Of a stretch of 64,000 nt of DNA, positions 36,518 to 44,641 are shown in pieces. Below the pieces are notes generated by a model that was not told the origin of the DNA, made no database searches, and worked only from the letters and a program-made list of their open reading frames with translations. This DNA is from Oscillospiraceae bacterium. GTDB taxonomy: Bacteria; Bacillota_A; Clostridia; Oscillospirales; Oscillospiraceae. Numbering within the stretch: position 1 is the stretch's first letter; every line of letters starts with the position of its first letter. A program made the translations under genes and the position numbers. The stretch lies in contig JAFQUA010000047.1 in assembly GCA_017408725.1 (NCBI GenBank), positions 1-64,000 of the forward strand, written 5' to 3'.

Positions 36518-36951
36518 GTGAGATTCGTGTAAAGAAGCTTTCTGCAAAGGCTATTCTTCCTACTTATGGAAGCGCTGAGGCTGCCGGTGCGGACCTATAT
36601 GCTTGTTTGGACGAAAGTGTTACTATTCAGCCCGGTGAAACTGCGTGGATCCCCACTGGTATTGCGTTGGAGGTGCCTAAGGGCTGCGCAGGCCTCATCT
36701 ATGCCCGCAGCAGCATGGGCGTCAAGCGGGGGTTGGCACCGGCAAACAAAGTTGGTGTGATCGATAGTGATTACCGGGGAGAGATCCGGGTTGTTCTTTT
36801 AAATCACGGAAAAGAGCCCCAGACCGTAGCCTATGGCGAACGGGTAGCGCAGATGCTGATCACCCCGGTACTGACGCCTGCTTATACGGAAGTGGAAGCA
36901 TTGGATGATACCCAGCGGGGACAGGCCGGTTTTGGTTCAACAGGTAAATAA
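36514..36951 (+). CDS. dut: dUTP diphosphatase
   Basis: Hydrolyses dUTP to dUMP, keeping uracil out of DNA. The 145-residue trimeric enzyme has the family motifs AGADLYA (1), YARSSMGVKRG (2, RSS), NKVGVIDSDYRGEI (3), GERVAQMLI (4) and the C-terminal arm RGQAGFGSTG (5), all complete. ATG 36514 follows AAAGGAAAG and sits in the ATGA overlap with the PAP2 gene. Confidence 0.96.
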   Translation: MSEIRVKKLSAKAILPTYGSAEAAGADLYACLDESVTIQPGETAWIPTGIALEVPKGCAGLIYARSSMGVKRGLAPANKVGVIDSDYRGEIRVVLLNHGKEPQTVAYGERVAQMLITPVLTPAYTEVEALDDTQRGQAGFGSTGK

Positions 36952-36994
36952 CAATAAGGGCTAAAATGCGGTAAAATTTGTATATATTTTATAC

Positions 36995-37023
36995 TGTACA
37001 AGTTGCTGAAAATTATCTATAAT
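36995..37023 (+). promoter_or_regulatory. Promoter of the Na/Pi transporter gene
   Basis: TGTACA (36995-37000) and TATAAT (37018-37023), spacing 17 bp. Confidence 0.65.
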
Positions 37024-37072
37024 GATATTATCGCCTGAATGGGCAATCCATGAAGAGAGATTGGGAGAGTTT

Positions 37073-38875
37073 ATGGACATTTTAAGTGCAATTATTCAAT
37101 TGCTGGGCGGTCTCGCCATGTTCCTCTATGGTATTGAGGTCATGGGTGACGGCCTGAAGAACAGCTCCGGTGCTGCGTTAAAGCGGGTTCTGGAAAAAGT
37201 GACAGGAAATGTGATTCTGGGCGTTTTGACCGGCACACTGGTTACTGCTGTTATCCAGAGTTCTACTGCGACTATCGTTTTGACAGTAGCCTTGATCGGC
37301 GCAGGTGTGCTGAATTTGAAGCAGGCGGTATCCATTGTTATGGGTGCCAATATCGGCACGACCATTACTGCGCAGATTATCCGTTTGGGCTCCATTGAAG
37401 CAGGTGACAACTGGTTCTTGTGGCTGTTCGATACCGATACTCTGGCACCGATTGCGCTGGTGGCGGGTATCATTCTGATTATGTTCATCAAGACAAGCAA
37501 AGTCAAAACCATTGGTGACATTTGCATCGGCTTTGGTGTCCTGTTTATTGGCTTGAATTTGATGACTGACGGTGTAAAGCCCTTGATTGGTACGGATGCT
37601 TTCGTTTCATTCTTGGGCATTTTGTCAAATCCGCTGGTGGGTATCCTGTTCGGTCTGGTGCTGACCGTAATCGTACAGAGCTCTTCTGCCACGGTTGGTA
37701 TGCTGCAGACGGTTGCATCAGTTCCGGGGTCGGGTGTGACCTTTGCCATGGCCTATCCCATTATTATGGGTATTAACCTGGGAACTTGCGTTACCACTGC
37801 AATGGTATGCTCCATCGGTTCTTCCAATGATGCCAAGCGTACCGGCGTTGTCCACATTGCGTTTAACACCATCGGTACAATACTATTTATGGTGGTTATG
37901 AGCATTATGCAGCACTTTGCTGTATTTGGTGCAGAATTCTGGACTGCTTCCGTGGACAGCGGCGGTATTGCCAACTTCCAGACAATTTTTAATCTGCTGA
38001 CAGCGATTATGCTGATTCCGTTCTCCAACTTGTTGGTGAAGCTGTCTTTGATGATCGTCAAGAAGCAGAAGCACGATGCTATCCGTCATCAAGAGCTACT
38101 CACATTGGATGATAAGCTGTATATTTCCCCCGCAGTTGCTGTTGCAGAGGCTACCAAGGCAGTCGCAGCTATGGGCGCTGCTGCAAGAGATAATTTTGCA
38201 AGAGGATGCCAGCAGCTCTTCACCTACGATGCTGCACTGGATAAGGAAATTGACGCGGATGAAGAATGTCTGGACCAGTTTGCGGACCGTGCAGACCGGT
38301 TCCTGATCGGCCTTTCCAAGGTGGTGGAAACCGAAACAGATGACCGTCAGGTGGATATGCTGATGCAGACTGTTCCAAATTTTGAGCGCGTTGGAGACTA
38401 CGCAACCAACTTTATGGAACTGGCCCAGAAGATGAATGCAGAAAAGGCGGAATTTTCTGAGGGCGCGAAGAAAGAGCTGCAGATCATTTGCAATGCAGTT
38501 AACGAGATATTGTCCATTACCGTTTCTGCTTTTGACGCAGATGATAATGAGTACGCCAAGAAAATCGAACCCTTGGAGGAAACCATTGATGACATGGTTA
38601 TGATCCTGAAGGATCGCCACACCAAGCGTCTGAAAAGCGGTGCATGCTCTGTGAGCTCCGGTTTGGTATTTATTGAAGTTCTGACATATTTGGAGCGCGC
38701 GTCCGACCAGTGTTCCTCCATTGCGGTTATGATGATGGCTAGAAATAACCAAGCCATTCTGCAGAATCACTACGATTATTTGAAAGAGGTTCACTCTGGC
38801 AATGACGCAGACTACCGGGCAGAATTGAATCGCCGCAGAGAGGAATATATTACACCGTTGAATGCAATCCAATAA
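37073..38875 (+). CDS. Na+/phosphate symporter family protein with PhoU-like tail
   Basis: A 600-residue protein. Residues 1-320 are membrane helices carrying the two inverted-repeat signatures VIQSSTATIV and IVQSSSATVG plus GANIGTT and GINLGTC, typical of NptA/PNaS transporters. Residues 370-600 form a cytoplasmic helical region like two PhoU repeats (VPNFERVGDYATN and LTYLERASDQC). It probably takes up phosphate with sodium and senses status through the PhoU part. ATG 37073 has GGGAGAG upstream; an earlier in-frame ATG overlaps the -10 and is rejected. Confidence 0.92.
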   Translation: MDILSAIIQLLGGLAMFLYGIEVMGDGLKNSSGAALKRVLEKVTGNVILGVLTGTLVTAVIQSSTATIVLTVALIGAGVLNLKQAVSIVMGANIGTTITAQIIRLGSIEAGDNWFLWLFDTDTLAPIALVAGIILIMFIKTSKVKTIGDICIGFGVLFIGLNLMTDGVKPLIGTDAFVSFLGILSNPLVGILFGLVLTVIVQSSSATVGMLQTVASVPGSGVTFAMAYPIIMGINLGTCVTTAMVCSIGSSNDAKRTGVVHIAFNTIGTILFMVVMSIMQHFAVFGAEFWTASVDSGGIANFQTIFNLLTAIMLIPFSNLLVKLSLMIVKKQKHDAIRHQELLTLDDKLYISPAVAVAEATKAVAAMGAAARDNFARGCQQLFTYDAALDKEIDADEECLDQFADRADRFLIGLSKVVETETDDRQVDMLMQTVPNFERVGDYATNFMELAQKMNAEKAEFSEGAKKELQIICNAVNEILSITVSAFDADDNEYAKKIEPLEETIDDMVMILKDRHTKRLKSGACSVSSGLVFIEVLTYLERASDQCSSIAVMMMARNNQAILQNHYDYLKEVHSGNDADYRAELNRRREEYITPLNAIQ

Positions 38876-38883
38876 AAAACATG

Positions 38884-38916
38884 AAAAACCTCACACCATG
38901 CCGGTGTGAGGTTTTT
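38884..38916 (+). terminator. Terminator after the Na/Pi transporter gene
   Basis: AAAAACCTCACACC and GGTGTGAGGTTTTT pair around ATGCC; T runs on both strands. Confidence 0.9.
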
Positions 38917-38936
38917 GGTGGACCTGATCGTATTCG
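38916..38936 (-). repeat. Partial copy of the tRNA-Ala 3' end
   Basis: Twenty of 21 bases match the 3' end of the tRNA-Ala gene at 39083-39103, including the CCA end and part of the T arm. The rest of the tRNA is missing. As with the intact gene, a hairpin terminator lies directly 3' of it. It looks like a vestige of a second tRNA-terminator unit or a recombination scar at a tRNA 3' end. Confidence 0.7.
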
Positions 38937-39052
38937 TTTGCATTTTCGCGTTGCGAAAATATAGGTTCGGCTCCGTCGAGACGTCGCCGGCGGTGCTCGT
39001 TCGCACTGCATTTGGATCTTCAAATCCGCTCAGTGAATGACGTACCAATAAG
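38937..39052. other. Spacer with several short palindromes
   Basis: Between the tRNA remnant and the tRNA terminator there is no ORF with a ribosome site. It contains a perfect ATTTTCGC/GCGAAAAT dyad (about 38942-38960), a GTGC/GCAC hairpin and a GGATCTTCAAATCC-like dyad. This may be a small intergenic repeat. Confidence 0.5.
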
Positions 39053-39080
39053 AAAACCACCCATCAAGGGTGGCTTTTTT
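39053..39080 (-). terminator. tRNA-Ala terminator
   Basis: CCACCC and GGGTGG pair around a 5-base loop; on the minus strand the stem is followed by TTTTCTT. It directly follows the tRNA 3' end. Confidence 0.8.
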
Positions 39081-39082
39081 GT

Positions 39083-39158
39083 TGGTGGACCTGATCGGAT
39101 TCGAACCGACGACCCCTACAATGCGAATGTAATGCGCTCCCAGCTGCGCTACAGGCCC
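39083..39158 (-). tRNA. tRNA-Ala(CGC)
   Basis: The 76-nt minus-strand gene folds into a full cloverleaf: acceptor GGGCCTG with CAGGTCC, D stem GCGC/GCGC, anticodon stem TTACA/TGTAG with loop TTCGCAT, T stem GTCGG/CCGAT with loop TTCGAAT, and encoded CCA. The anticodon CGC reads GCG (Ala). The G3-U70 pair, the identity element for alanyl-tRNA synthetase, is present, confirming alanine. Confidence 0.96.
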
Positions 39159-39173
39159 AGAAATTACTTGCTT

Positions 39174-39202
39174 ATTATACCGCTGACGCAGTGTTTTGTC
39201 AA
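39174..39202 (-). promoter_or_regulatory. tRNA-Ala promoter
   Basis: TTGACA and TATAAT on the minus strand, both exact consensus, 17 bp apart, ending 15 bases before the tRNA. Confidence 0.9.
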
Positions 39203-39213
39203 GCAAGAACGAG

Positions 39214-39243
39214 AAAAAGCGGACACGGCGGTGTCCGCTTTTT
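39214..39243 (-). terminator. Terminator of the GT2-NAGPA-PAP2 operon
   Basis: AAAAAGCGGACAC and GTGTCCGCTTTTT form a long stem with T runs on both strands, two bases beyond the PAP2 stop. Confidence 0.9.
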
Positions 39244-39244
39244 G

Positions 39245-39817
39245 TCAGCTCTTTTTTATGAAGCGAGCGTATGCTTTGTCCACAAGGATCGTACCTAGGA
39301 ATGCAAATGCAATTCCCAATACCACGGAAAACAGCACATCGGTGGGGTAATGCACATACAGATATATCCGGGAAAATGCAATCAGACAAGCCAAAACCAT
39401 AGCGGGAATGCCGAGCTTGCGGTTTCTGATCAGCAATGCGGTTGCCGCTTCAAAGGAAGCAAGGGTATGACCGGAAGGAAAGGAAAAATCATGAGGAGTT
39501 GCGATCAAAAGCTCGATGATTTTGCCAAAGTGCTCCAACTGGTAGTCGTAGGGGCGGGGACGTGCGACCAACGGCTTTAGTGTAACATTACACACCAAAA
39601 GACCCATAATAAGGGCTGCACCCATGGAAAGACCGATTTTTCTGTACTTGGGGAAGAATAACAGTACTACGGCAACTGCGATCCAGAAGATTCCGGCGTC
39701 ACCCAGAAGTGTGATGATAGGCATTACGGCATCTAAAAAATTGCAGTACAGATTTTCGGCGATCCATTCCAGAATGGGCAGATCAAGGTTTTCTGCCAAA
39801 TAGCTTAAAATGTCCAT
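39245..39817 (-). CDS. PAP2-family lipid phosphatase (operon gene 4)
   Basis: A compact 190-residue PAP2 enzyme with about six helices and complete motifs: C1 KPLVARPRPY, C2 FSFPSGHTLAS, C3 SRIYLYVHYPTDV. The size and motif spacing fit BcrC/YbjG-type undecaprenyl-pyrophosphate phosphatases. Its start overlaps the preceding gene by one base (TAATG). As the last gene of an operon with a GT2-GtrA glycosyltransferase, it would suit recycling of the lipid carrier. The assignment of substrate is inference. Confidence 0.92.
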   Translation of the reverse strand: MDILSYLAENLDLPILEWIAENLYCNFLDAVMPIITLLGDAGIFWIAVAVVLLFFPKYRKIGLSMGAALIMGLLVCNVTLKPLVARPRPYDYQLEHFGKIIELLIATPHDFSFPSGHTLASFEAATALLIRNRKLGIPAMVLACLIAFSRIYLYVHYPTDVLFSVVLGIAFAFLGTILVDKAYARFIKKS

Positions 39818-41298
39818 TATTCTGCATTCGCCTCCTCATAAAGCGCATGAAGAACCAAGGGTTCCAATGCGGTATCCGAAGGCAGATATACAGTGTTTTC
39901 TACAGAAGCATCAAATACAACGGTCAGAGTGGTTTGACCGGCGGCATTGATTTCCTGCTTGACCCAGCCGACAAAGGTTTTTCCTTCCGGAGCAGTAACT
40001 GCAGGCAGGGTAAGAGAATTGACTGCGGCATTTACCATCTGGTTGCTGAGGATACGCTCACCGTCCATAAATACAACCCGCACATGAGAAACCAATTCCT
40101 GAACGGCAACATTGGTTGCTTCCATGACCAGCCATTTGCCTTGATCATTCTTCTGGAAGAACATGGTGTTGTTCAAGTTGTAGTTTTTGACAGAACCGTC
40201 AAAACGGGTCTGCTGCAGCGTCATATCCAGTTTAATGGAGAACAAGGAATCGCTGTAGCGGTAAAAGTCACTGTAATGGGGCTCGGTGAATGCATAGGAA
40301 GCACCGGATTGAACCCAGCCCACTTCGCTTCTGCGAATGGTTTCATAGAACTGGGATTTGGTATCAAAAAGCTTTTGAACGGCACCCAGAGTGGTTTTGC
40401 CAATCATATATTCCGCATAGGCTTTGGTAGCGTTCAATGCCAGAAGCTTTTCCTCTTCGGTGGGGGCGGAGGTGGAGATTTCGGGGGAGTAGATGCCGGT
40501 TTCCTTGTCCTTTGTCAGTTTAGCGGTGCTGCCGTCGGGGTTTTTAAGGGTGATTTCAGGTTCCACCAGCAGATTTGTCACATGAAGTTGCTCCAGACGG
40601 AAGCCATGAACGCCTTCGGGCAGGTAGTCTTCCGCAACGGTAGCGGTAGTGCGGATCACATAGTTGTCATCCAGTGCTACGCCGTTAATAAGAACGGTCT
40701 GTCCGGGGAAACGTTCTACGGTGACGCTCTTTGTGCGCTGAAAGAATACATCTACCGTTCCAAGTTCCCATTCCGGAATTTCGGTCTGGGAAGAGGCTCC
40801 ACCGGTGAGGGTGAAGGAAGCAATTTTCTCATCACCCAGCTTTACAATAAACTTTTTATCGCCGGAGAGGCCTGCAGATGTCTCAATGCAGGTCAGTTCC
40901 GTATCGCCAACCAGCTTGTTCATAGCAGAAGCAAAGCTTTTGCTGTTCTCAAATTCGGTATCTTCGACACCGGCCATACGGTAGATGGCCTCCCAGTCGG
41001 GATCGGCAAAGAGCTGAGCGAAGACCTCGTCCCGCTTGTGATTGGGCTGGGATGCTTCATACTTTATAAGCCAGTCCTTCAGGGGATCCATTACATACAG
41101 CAATCCAACGAAGAAGGCGGCCACGCAAAACGCATAAATAGAATAGAAAAGGATAGTGCCCCGTTTGCCGGAGGCCTTTTTCCTGCGTTTCGCAGGAACA
41201 AAACGGCGGGGGGATTCCATATCAGCAGGAGCAGCGGCAGGAGCGATTTGTGCCTTGCGCTCTGCAGTGTCCCTTTTTTCGTATTTTCCTTGATACAT
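39817..41298 (-). CDS. Single-pass extracytoplasmic partner of the NAGPA protein (operon gene 3)
   Basis: A 493-residue protein of unknown function. A Lys/Arg-rich cytoplasmic N-terminus (1-48) precedes one transmembrane helix (about 49-71) and a large outside region: an NTF2-like or helical part (80-165), a beta domain with VERFPGQTVLINGVAL (about 190-265), a second NTF2-like part (290-395), and a C-terminal beta segment with GKTFVGWVKQ that resembles bacterial repeat (InlB/Flg_new type) domains. A shorter protein with the same plan is encoded at 48155, again next to a NAGPA gene. Two bases separate it from the NAGPA stop. Confidence 0.85.
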   Translation of the reverse strand: MYQGKYEKRDTAERKAQIAPAAAPADMESPRRFVPAKRRKKASGKRGTILFYSIYAFCVAAFFVGLLYVMDPLKDWLIKYEASQPNHKRDEVFAQLFADPDWEAIYRMAGVEDTEFENSKSFASAMNKLVGDTELTCIETSAGLSGDKKFIVKLGDEKIASFTLTGGASSQTEIPEWELGTVDVFFQRTKSVTVERFPGQTVLINGVALDDNYVIRTTATVAEDYLPEGVHGFRLEQLHVTNLLVEPEITLKNPDGSTAKLTKDKETGIYSPEISTSAPTEEEKLLALNATKAYAEYMIGKTTLGAVQKLFDTKSQFYETIRRSEVGWVQSGASYAFTEPHYSDFYRYSDSLFSIKLDMTLQQTRFDGSVKNYNLNNTMFFQKNDQGKWLVMEATNVAVQELVSHVRVVFMDGERILSNQMVNAAVNSLTLPAVTAPEGKTFVGWVKQEINAAGQTTLTVVFDASVENTVYLPSDTALEPLVLHALYEEANAE

Positions 41299-41300
41299 AC

Positions 41301-42437
41301 TCAGTCCTCACTGCCGGGCCGGACCATGAAGAAGGTCGGCATTCTTCTGGGCTCCTTCTGCAGGAGCGAATAGTTGTTGATCATGGCGATGTCATTGTCC
41401 CAGAGCTTTACATCATCGCCGTAAAGGCCCTGCGTATCTTTGTAGAGCATAACCGTGGAAGAACCGCCGTCCAGATTGCAGGCATTCACAGCGCCAAATT
41501 CTACCATGATGTCGATGATATCCGCATAGGAACCACCCAGTGAACCTGCCTGTCGGCCGTCAATACACAGGAAGATGACCGTACCGTCGGCACGCTGGCC
41601 GATAGCGGTTCTGGGATTCCAGCCGGAAGGTTCGTTGTAGGCTTCTTGATTGACTACGCCGTCCATAATCAAAACGGGACCGAAGCAGCAGCCATCCCGA
41701 ATGTTCAGCTCCATGGCTTGATCGGCGGTCATAGTCTTGGCAACGACCATGATGTTATCCTTATTGAAACCGACAAAGCCTTCTTTTGGCGCTGCGCCGG
41801 AGTTCCATACAACTTTGCCGCCTGCAACTACAAGTCCCTCAGGAACACTGCCGACAACAGAACTGGTAGTGCCGTTATCATAGAACGCGCCGGCGTTGAT
41901 GGCAGCCAGTGCGCCTTCTTTAATGATTTGATTATGGATGCGTTCGCCGGGGATGCTGGTGGAGAAGGTGTCGGAGGAAGTTGCCATATAAACGGCAGAA
42001 GGGTCTCGAATCAGCATTACATAGGCGTTATAGGTATCGCCGTAAACATTTTCAATACGGATACCGTCGGGGTGACCCTCCCATTCCTTGTTGGTCAGCT
42101 GGTTGCCGGGATTGATCACGACCTTGTCGGAGACGGAAACATCATTGGGGAGGGTGACGGAGATGTTGCTCTGGATCTCGTCTACCTTCTCTTGTCCGAT
42201 AAAGATGGCAGGGAACCACTTCATACCACTGGATTCCAGCATAGACATGGTCAGAACATCCCGAGCAGACTCCGAAGGACCATTAAAGATCAGATCACAG
42301 ATCATATAAAGGCCCACCACAGCCAGTGCGATGACGGTGAAGAATACCAGAAGAGATCGCAGAAGAAGTTTTATTGCGAGCCTAACCTTGCGCTTTCGGG
42401 GAGCAGGACGCCGTCTTTGTGTATTTACATTTTCCAT
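41301..42437 (-). CDS. NAGPA-domain phosphodiester glycosidase (operon gene 2)
   Basis: The 378-residue protein has a basic cytoplasmic tail, one transmembrane helix (about 25-50) and an outer NAGPA (phosphodiester glycosidase) domain. Family features are AAINAGAFYDNG, GWNPRTAIGQRADGTVIFL (catalytic Arg/Thr region) and NACNLDGGSSTVM. NAGPA enzymes cleave sugar-1-phosphodiesters; bacterial versions act on cell-wall or exopolysaccharide substrates. A conserved stretch after the helix (GPSESARD) recurs in the paralogue at 49245. It lies between a GT2-GtrA gene and its single-pass partner, so action on a surface polymer is likely. Confidence 0.9.
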   Translation of the reverse strand: MENVNTQRRRPAPRKRKVRLAIKLLLRSLLVFFTVIALAVVGLYMICDLIFNGPSESARDVLTMSMLESSGMKWFPAIFIGQEKVDEIQSNISVTLPNDVSVSDKVVINPGNQLTNKEWEGHPDGIRIENVYGDTYNAYVMLIRDPSAVYMATSSDTFSTSIPGERIHNQIIKEGALAAINAGAFYDNGTTSSVVGSVPEGLVVAGGKVVWNSGAAPKEGFVGFNKDNIMVVAKTMTADQAMELNIRDGCCFGPVLIMDGVVNQEAYNEPSGWNPRTAIGQRADGTVIFLCIDGRQAGSLGGSYADIIDIMVEFGAVNACNLDGGSSTVMLYKDTQGLYGDDVKLWDNDIAMINNYSLLQKEPRRMPTFFMVRPGSED

Positions 42438-42457
42438 ATATGTTTACCTCGGGGAAT

Positions 42458-43555
42458 TTATTTCTCTTTGCTGCCAGTGAAGACCCAGCGCTGCTGAATA
42501 ATAAAACTGGCAAAGAACAGGGCGGTCATAACGATCGCATAGATCAAACCGCGCAGGAAGGTAGCTTCTGAAGCAATGTTGAATATCAAATATGCGCCGT
42601 AAGTCAAAACCAAATGCGCTACCGCCTGGGGAATCACCAAAGAAAAGTATTTGGCCATTGCTTTTCTTGTGGAAACATTAGCATTAAAAACAAATTTTTT
42701 GTTAACGAAAAAGTTAAAGAATGAGGAAACAAGCCTTGCAATGGTGAACGGAATGGCAGTCAGCAACGGGTCGGTCAAGCTGTGCTGCAGCAGCCATGTC
42801 AGAAGAACAAACAGACCTTCGTCAACTACGGAGCTGGAAAGGGAACTGAGGGTGTACTTGAAAAAGTGGGCCAGGATCAGCTTGTAGATCCGCCAGGAAT
42901 CCCGTACAGCCCGGAAATGGGAGCTTTTGTTCTCTTCGATGTACACAGTGCGGATCTTTACCTCGTCAAATGCGATGTTGTGGGATTTCATGGCCAGTAG
43001 CATATTGGTCTCGTACTCGAAGCGGTCACCGCTGATGGTGTTCAGAACATCCAGGTCCTTACGGGGAATTGCCCGCAGGCCGGTCTGGGTGTCGGAGATG
43101 GTCATACCCGCAAAAACCTTAAAAACGAAAGAGGTGATTTTATTGCCGTTGCGGCTTCTGAAAGGTACATCGGGCTGATCAAAGTCCCGCACGCCCAGTA
43201 CCAGATGCTCTGTTTGCAGCATATGCTCAGAACAAGCTTTGGTGTCTGCAGGATGGTGCTGATTGTCACCGTCTACTGTGACAACGCCTTTTGCCTCCGG
43301 TCTGTTTTCCAGAAACCATGTGAAAGCGGTCTTTAACGCGGCACCCTTGCCTTTGTTGACATGGTGATGCAGCAAATGAACCTCGGAATGCGCGGCGGCT
43401 TCTTCAAAATAATGAAGATTTTCGGGTTTGCTTCCGTCGTTGACAAGGATGATATCTGTGAAGCCGTAATCAAGCAGTCCGTTGATCACGGCGATCAGCT
43501 TCTCGTCCGGATCAAGAGAGGGAAGAACAACAGAAATATCAGAAAGATTAGACAT
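42458..43555 (-). CDS. GT2 glycosyltransferase fused to a GtrA domain (operon gene 1)
   Basis: A 365-residue fusion. Residues 1-235 are a family 2 glycosyltransferase of the polyprenyl-phosphate type: VVLPSLDPDE, IILVNDGS, GKGAALKTAF and VDGDNQHHP, then GLRAIPRKDL. Residues 240-360 form four helices of a GtrA domain, a family linked to flipping polyprenyl-phosphate sugars. It probably makes a lipid-linked sugar and helps move it outside. ATG 43555 follows AAGGAG. It is the first gene of a four-gene leftward unit. Confidence 0.92.
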   Translation of the reverse strand: MSNLSDISVVLPSLDPDEKLIAVINGLLDYGFTDIILVNDGSKPENLHYFEEAAAHSEVHLLHHHVNKGKGAALKTAFTWFLENRPEAKGVVTVDGDNQHHPADTKACSEHMLQTEHLVLGVRDFDQPDVPFRSRNGNKITSFVFKVFAGMTISDTQTGLRAIPRKDLDVLNTISGDRFEYETNMLLAMKSHNIAFDEVKIRTVYIEENKSSHFRAVRDSWRIYKLILAHFFKYTLSSLSSSVVDEGLFVLLTWLLQHSLTDPLLTAIPFTIARLVSSFFNFFVNKKFVFNANVSTRKAMAKYFSLVIPQAVAHLVLTYGAYLIFNIASEATFLRGLIYAIVMTALFFASFIIQQRWVFTGSKEK

Positions 43556-43626
43556 AGTGACTCCTTTCCGGCGCAACAGCGGCAGATATCCGCTGTGTAA
43601 ATGCAAAATTCGATGCATACTATTAT

Positions 43627-43656
43627 ATCATATCATTCCTGCAAAGGGAAGTCCAA
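43627..43656 (-). promoter_or_regulatory. Promoter of the GT2-NAGPA-partner-PAP2 operon
   Basis: TTGGAC (43651-43656) and TATGAT (43627-43632) on the minus strand, 18 bp apart; an overlapping TATAAT lies four bases on. Confidence 0.6.
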
Positions 43657-43720
43657 TATGGGGAAAAACAGTGCTTTTTGCGGGCAAATGTCAGAAAGAA
43701 TCTGGAAGCATTGGGGATGC

Positions 43721-44512
43721 TTAGGCGTTTTCAATCGACCACAAATTGCGGATCTGACCTTTGATATCCTCATAAGCCCACAGCTTTTGGGAATTGGCAA
43801 GGCTGTTGGGATCGTTCAGCCGGAACTTGCCGTTTTCGTAGCCTGTTATTACAAGAAAATGTCCGCTGGTGGTGAAATCCCCGGGACCAACTACGAGAAT
43901 GACTGGAATATCTGCTTCCACGCATTTGCGGATACGGTTTTCGTCCAGAGGAAGCTCCGTTACCTGAAAACCCAGTTTTTTGCCACCTTCACTAATAAGT
44001 GTCCATGACGAGCCGCTGCCGGGAACGTAATAGTTGTTTTCACCTGCAAAGCGGATCACGGCGTCCGGTGAATAAGCTGTATCACCGGTCAGGTATATGG
44101 CAGCCATGGAAAGACACACCGGTCCGCAGGCGGTTAACCCGGCAACATCACTGCCGTATTTCATATATCCCCAGCGCTGATCCCATTGCATGAACAGCGG
44201 TATTGATGAGCTGTTTAAGTGTTCCGAAAGATCAATGGAAAAGGTCTCTTTGCTGGCGGTAGGGTATTCCAAAACAAATTTCTCGGTCTCCGGATTTCGC
44301 TCCAACAGATCGATTAGACTTTGGGGGTAATCCCGGTAGGAAAGTCCGTGTTCCTTTGCGTATTGATATACCTTTTGCTCTGCGTCCGTAGAGGGAACGG
44401 AAGGAAAAAACGCTTCCAGCACTACAGCGGCGGCACACAGACACAAAGCCACTGCAATCAAAAGCAGAAACGGATGGGAGCGCTTTTTTGATCGGCTTGG
44501 TTGTTTTGTCAT
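43721..44512 (-). CDS. Membrane-anchored C39-like (papain-fold) cysteine peptidase
   Basis: A 263-residue protein with an N-terminal signal anchor (about 14-34) and an outer Peptidase_C39_2 domain. PLFMQWDQRWGYMKYG and the catalytic cysteine in LTACGPVCLSMAA are typical, followed by the histidine in SGHFLVITGY and the aspartate in LNDPNS. No ABC transporter is nearby, so it is not a bacteriocin-processing exporter. It probably cleaves peptide or isopeptide bonds at the cell surface. AAGGAG precedes the ATG. It is upstream of, and in the same direction as, the glycosylation operon. Confidence 0.88.
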   Translation of the reverse strand: MTKQPSRSKKRSHPFLLLIAVALCLCAAAVVLEAFFPSVPSTDAEQKVYQYAKEHGLSYRDYPQSLIDLLERNPETEKFVLEYPTASKETFSIDLSEHLNSSSIPLFMQWDQRWGYMKYGSDVAGLTACGPVCLSMAAIYLTGDTAYSPDAVIRFAGENNYYVPGSGSSWTLISEGGKKLGFQVTELPLDENRIRKCVEADIPVILVVGPGDFTTSGHFLVITGYENGKFRLNDPNSLANSQKLWAYEDIKGQIRNLWSIENA

Positions 44513-44605
44513 GAGAGGTCTCCTTAGTTAAGTTTAAGGACAGTATAACATACCGGCATTAAGAAATCTTTTTCAAAAAGTTAAGGATTTCTTATTTTTA
44601 AGCAA

Positions 44606-44632
44606 AGCCATACGCATGAACGCGTATGGCTT
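44606..44632. terminator. Hairpin after the glycerate kinase gene
   Basis: AGCCATACGC and GCGTATGGCT pair around a six-base loop, nine bases beyond the glycerate kinase stop; T run weak (TTTGCTT). Confidence 0.6.
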
Positions 44633-44641
44633 GCGGCAACA

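Noticed and set aside
39847..41373. A 508-codon plus-strand frame opposite the anchored partner and NAGPA genes
   Set aside because: Shadow of two well-supported minus-strand genes; no ribosome site or family features.
43721..44512. C39-like peptidase as part of a bacteriocin export system
   Set aside because: No ABC exporter fusion, no precursor peptide and no immunity gene nearby; it has its own membrane anchor.
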